NCBI RefSeq assembly: GCF_009663465.1
Contig: NZ_QXHU01000005.1
Location: 222,584-286,583 of the forward strand
Origin: Riemerella anatipestifer
Lineage (GTDB): Bacteria > Bacteroidota > Bacteroidia > Flavobacteriales > Weeksellaceae
Direction: 5' to 3'
DNA length: 64,000 nt
Under the pieces are notes generated by a model that was given only the letters and a program-made list of their open reading frames with translations, made no database searches and had not been told where the DNA came from. Below, one piece after another: positions 62,788 through 64,000 of the stretch. Both the position numbers and the translations under genes were made by a program. The first letter of the stretch is position 1. Each line of letters opens with the position of its first letter.

Positions 62788-63585
62788 CTAAAGTTCTTTT
62801 TTAAAAACAAAAATGTATTCGTGTTTGAATATATAATAATCACTCTTCATAGCACGATAGGTCCAAATTCCATTTTTTCCTAATTTTCCTCTGTTGCCTT
62901 CTATATTTTTTATGATAATACCTTTTAGTTTGGTTTTGAAATTTCGTTTAACAGTGTCCATTAGATAAAATGAAAGAGGGATTACCTCACTATTTTTATA
63001 AACATCTCCAATTACTATGGCAAAATATCTATTTTTTGCTAAGTATGGTAATATATTTTTACAAACTTCTAGAAATTTTTTTACAAAACTATTTAGATTG
63101 TCTATTTGTGATAGGTCATTGGGGTGGTTTGTGAATTTTATAATATCCATATAAGGCGGATGCATTATTATAAAATCAACTTGTTTTGAGTTGTTTTTTT
63201 TTAGTCCTAGTTCTAAAAAATGTGTAGTCTGTTCCTTGTTAGTAACATCGCAATTAAATATTGAAAAATTATGTATAAAACTAGAATCTTTCATTTGATT
63301 TTTCACGTAGTCTATCATCTGCTGATTGATGTCTAGTCCTATAAAATTTCTATTTAGATTTTCACATTCATATAAGGTGGTTCCGCTTCCTAAAAAGGGG
63401 TCTAATACTAACTCATTTTCTTTGGTGAAACGCCTAATCAGTTGATTTGGTATTTGAGGAATAAAGTTACCGTGATAAATGTTTTTATGTTTTCCTTCTC
63501 TTCCACGTTGGTCAATCAACCATAGAGAGTTAACGTCTATGTCTGTATCTTTCCACTCTTCAACATTTAAATCATTAAACCTCAT
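62788..63585 (-). CDS. DNA methyltransferase (HPPY motif)
   Basis: A 265-residue amino-methyltransferase. Motif X (HGNFIPQIPNQLIRRFT) is followed by motif I LDPFLGSGTTLYECE and motif IV DFIIMHPPYMDIIKF. The HPPY catalytic motif, in place of DPPY or SPPY, leaves adenine-N6 or cytosine-N4 open. It is first in the restriction-modification unit, so it is made before the nuclease. TATCTTTG at 63611-63618 is the likely promoter. Confidence 0.88.
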   Translation of the reverse strand: MRFNDLNVEEWKDTDIDVNSLWLIDQRGREGKHKNIYHGNFIPQIPNQLIRRFTKENELVLDPFLGSGTTLYECENLNRNFIGLDINQQMIDYVKNQMKDSSFIHNFSIFNCDVTNKEQTTHFLELGLKKNNSKQVDFIIMHPPYMDIIKFTNHPNDLSQIDNLNSFVKKFLEVCKNILPYLAKNRYFAIVIGDVYKNSEVIPLSFYLMDTVKRNFKTKLKGIIIKNIEGNRGKLGKNGIWTYRAMKSDYYIFKHEYIFVFKKEL

Positions 63586-63610
63586 TTTTGAGATGAATCT
63601 TTATTTGTGC

Positions 63611-63618
63611 CAAAGATA
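63611..63618 (-). promoter_or_regulatory. -7 box of the restriction-modification operon
   Basis: Minus-strand TATCTTTG, 26 bases before the first methyltransferase ATG. Confidence 0.6.
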
Positions 63619-63760
63619 GTTAATAATATTTATTTTTAAACTGTTAAGAAAAGGTATAGAGAATGAATTGATAGTTAATTAGTGGATTTTGTGCCTATCA
63701 TTGATGTTTCATTAACGATAATCCTTATTTCAGATAGGTCTTATTGTTTAGTGTTTGATG

Positions 63761-64000
63761 TCTTCTAGGTAGGTGTCGTTATTCTATTGGTAGTTTTCTT
63801 TGTTTTGTTGGTAGTGATGAGTGTCTTCTAGGTAGGTGTCGTTATTTTATTAGTAGTTTTCTTTGTTTTATTGGTAGTGGTGGATGTCTTCTAGGTAGGT
63901 GTCGTTATTTTATTGGTAGTTTTCTTTGTTTTGTTGGTAGTGGTGGGTGTCTTCTAGGTAGGTGTCGTTATTTTATTGGTAGTTTTCTTTGTTTTGTTGG
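63761..64000. repeat. Tandem 63-bp repeats made of three 21-bp subunits
   Basis: TCTTCTAGGTAGGTGTCG recurs at 63761, 63824, 63887 and 63950, exactly every 63 bases. Each unit contains three 21-base blocks anchored on TAGGTAGG, TTGGTAGT and TTGGTAGT. The array continues past the window. The frame CLLGRCR / YFIGSFL / CFVGSGG is open but has no start. The 63/21 design repeats that of the array at 43564. Confidence 0.92.

Noticed and set aside
63761..64000. CRISPR array
   Set aside because: Units are contiguous and near-identical over their whole 63 bases; there are no unique spacers and no cas genes.

Overview
The window is AT-rich bacterial chromosome that reads as a flavobacterium of the Weeksellaceae type (Riemerella/Chryseobacterium-like). 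The grounds are a PorX-type response regulator of the type IX secretion system, a DUF349 repeat protein, Bacteroidetes-style promoters (TAnnTTTG -7 boxes just upstream of many starts), few Shine-Dalgarno sequences, type II lipoproteins, and a mevalonate-type GHMP kinase beside a UbiA prenyltransferase. The genus is an inference; no rRNA gene is present to test it.

Layout. 1-5847: end of mazG, aroE, a DUF349 protein, ribD and a polytopic membrane protein, all on +. 5867-9859: porX, pirin and a cysteine synthase-family gene on -, with a gene-poor gap holding a G9 tract. 10052-16593: a ZIP transporter, then kbl, dacB and priA on -. 16821-23794: dnaK, then a 3.5-kb islet of three lipoprotein genes, the last ending in a WHH-type HNH nuclease toxin domain, then a ClC transporter. 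The islet lies between two ~75-bp direct repeats that copy the dnaK 3' end and its terminator. 23870-25155: rpsF-rpsR-rplI. 25355-28012: four low-GC orphan genes. 28056-33578: a Gfo/Idh oxidoreductase, queA, rlmN and a cold-shock cluster (DEAD-box helicase, CSD protein, Csp). 33701-36022: small membrane genes, tRNA-Ser(GGA) and ansA. 36164-43469: pyrimidine genes pyrB-carA-(three unrelated genes)-carB behind a leader with a 24-codon ORF and an intrinsic terminator. 43564-43986: twenty 21-bp tandem repeats. 44029-46456: ABC importer pair and a TlpA-like thioredoxin. 46484-50167: ferredoxin reductase, SanA/YdcF protein, GHMP kinase and UbiA enzyme. 50453-55941: an ABC-F ATPase, then a putative copper-handling operon (CHGKC protein, MbnP-like lipoprotein, MbnH-like dihaem protein, outer-membrane barrel). 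56010-61010: menE, hydrolase, secreted protein, trmB and pruA. 61116-63585: a restriction-modification operon with two methyltransferases and an HNH endonuclease. 63761-64000: a second tandem array, again with a 63-bp period built from 21-bp subunits, running off the window.

Most genes are ordinary housekeeping. The parts that stand out are the dnaK-downstream lipoprotein/nuclease islet, the pyrB leader, the MbnP/MbnH operon and the two 21/63-bp repeat arrays. Calls rest on reading motifs; no database search or computed folding was possible.
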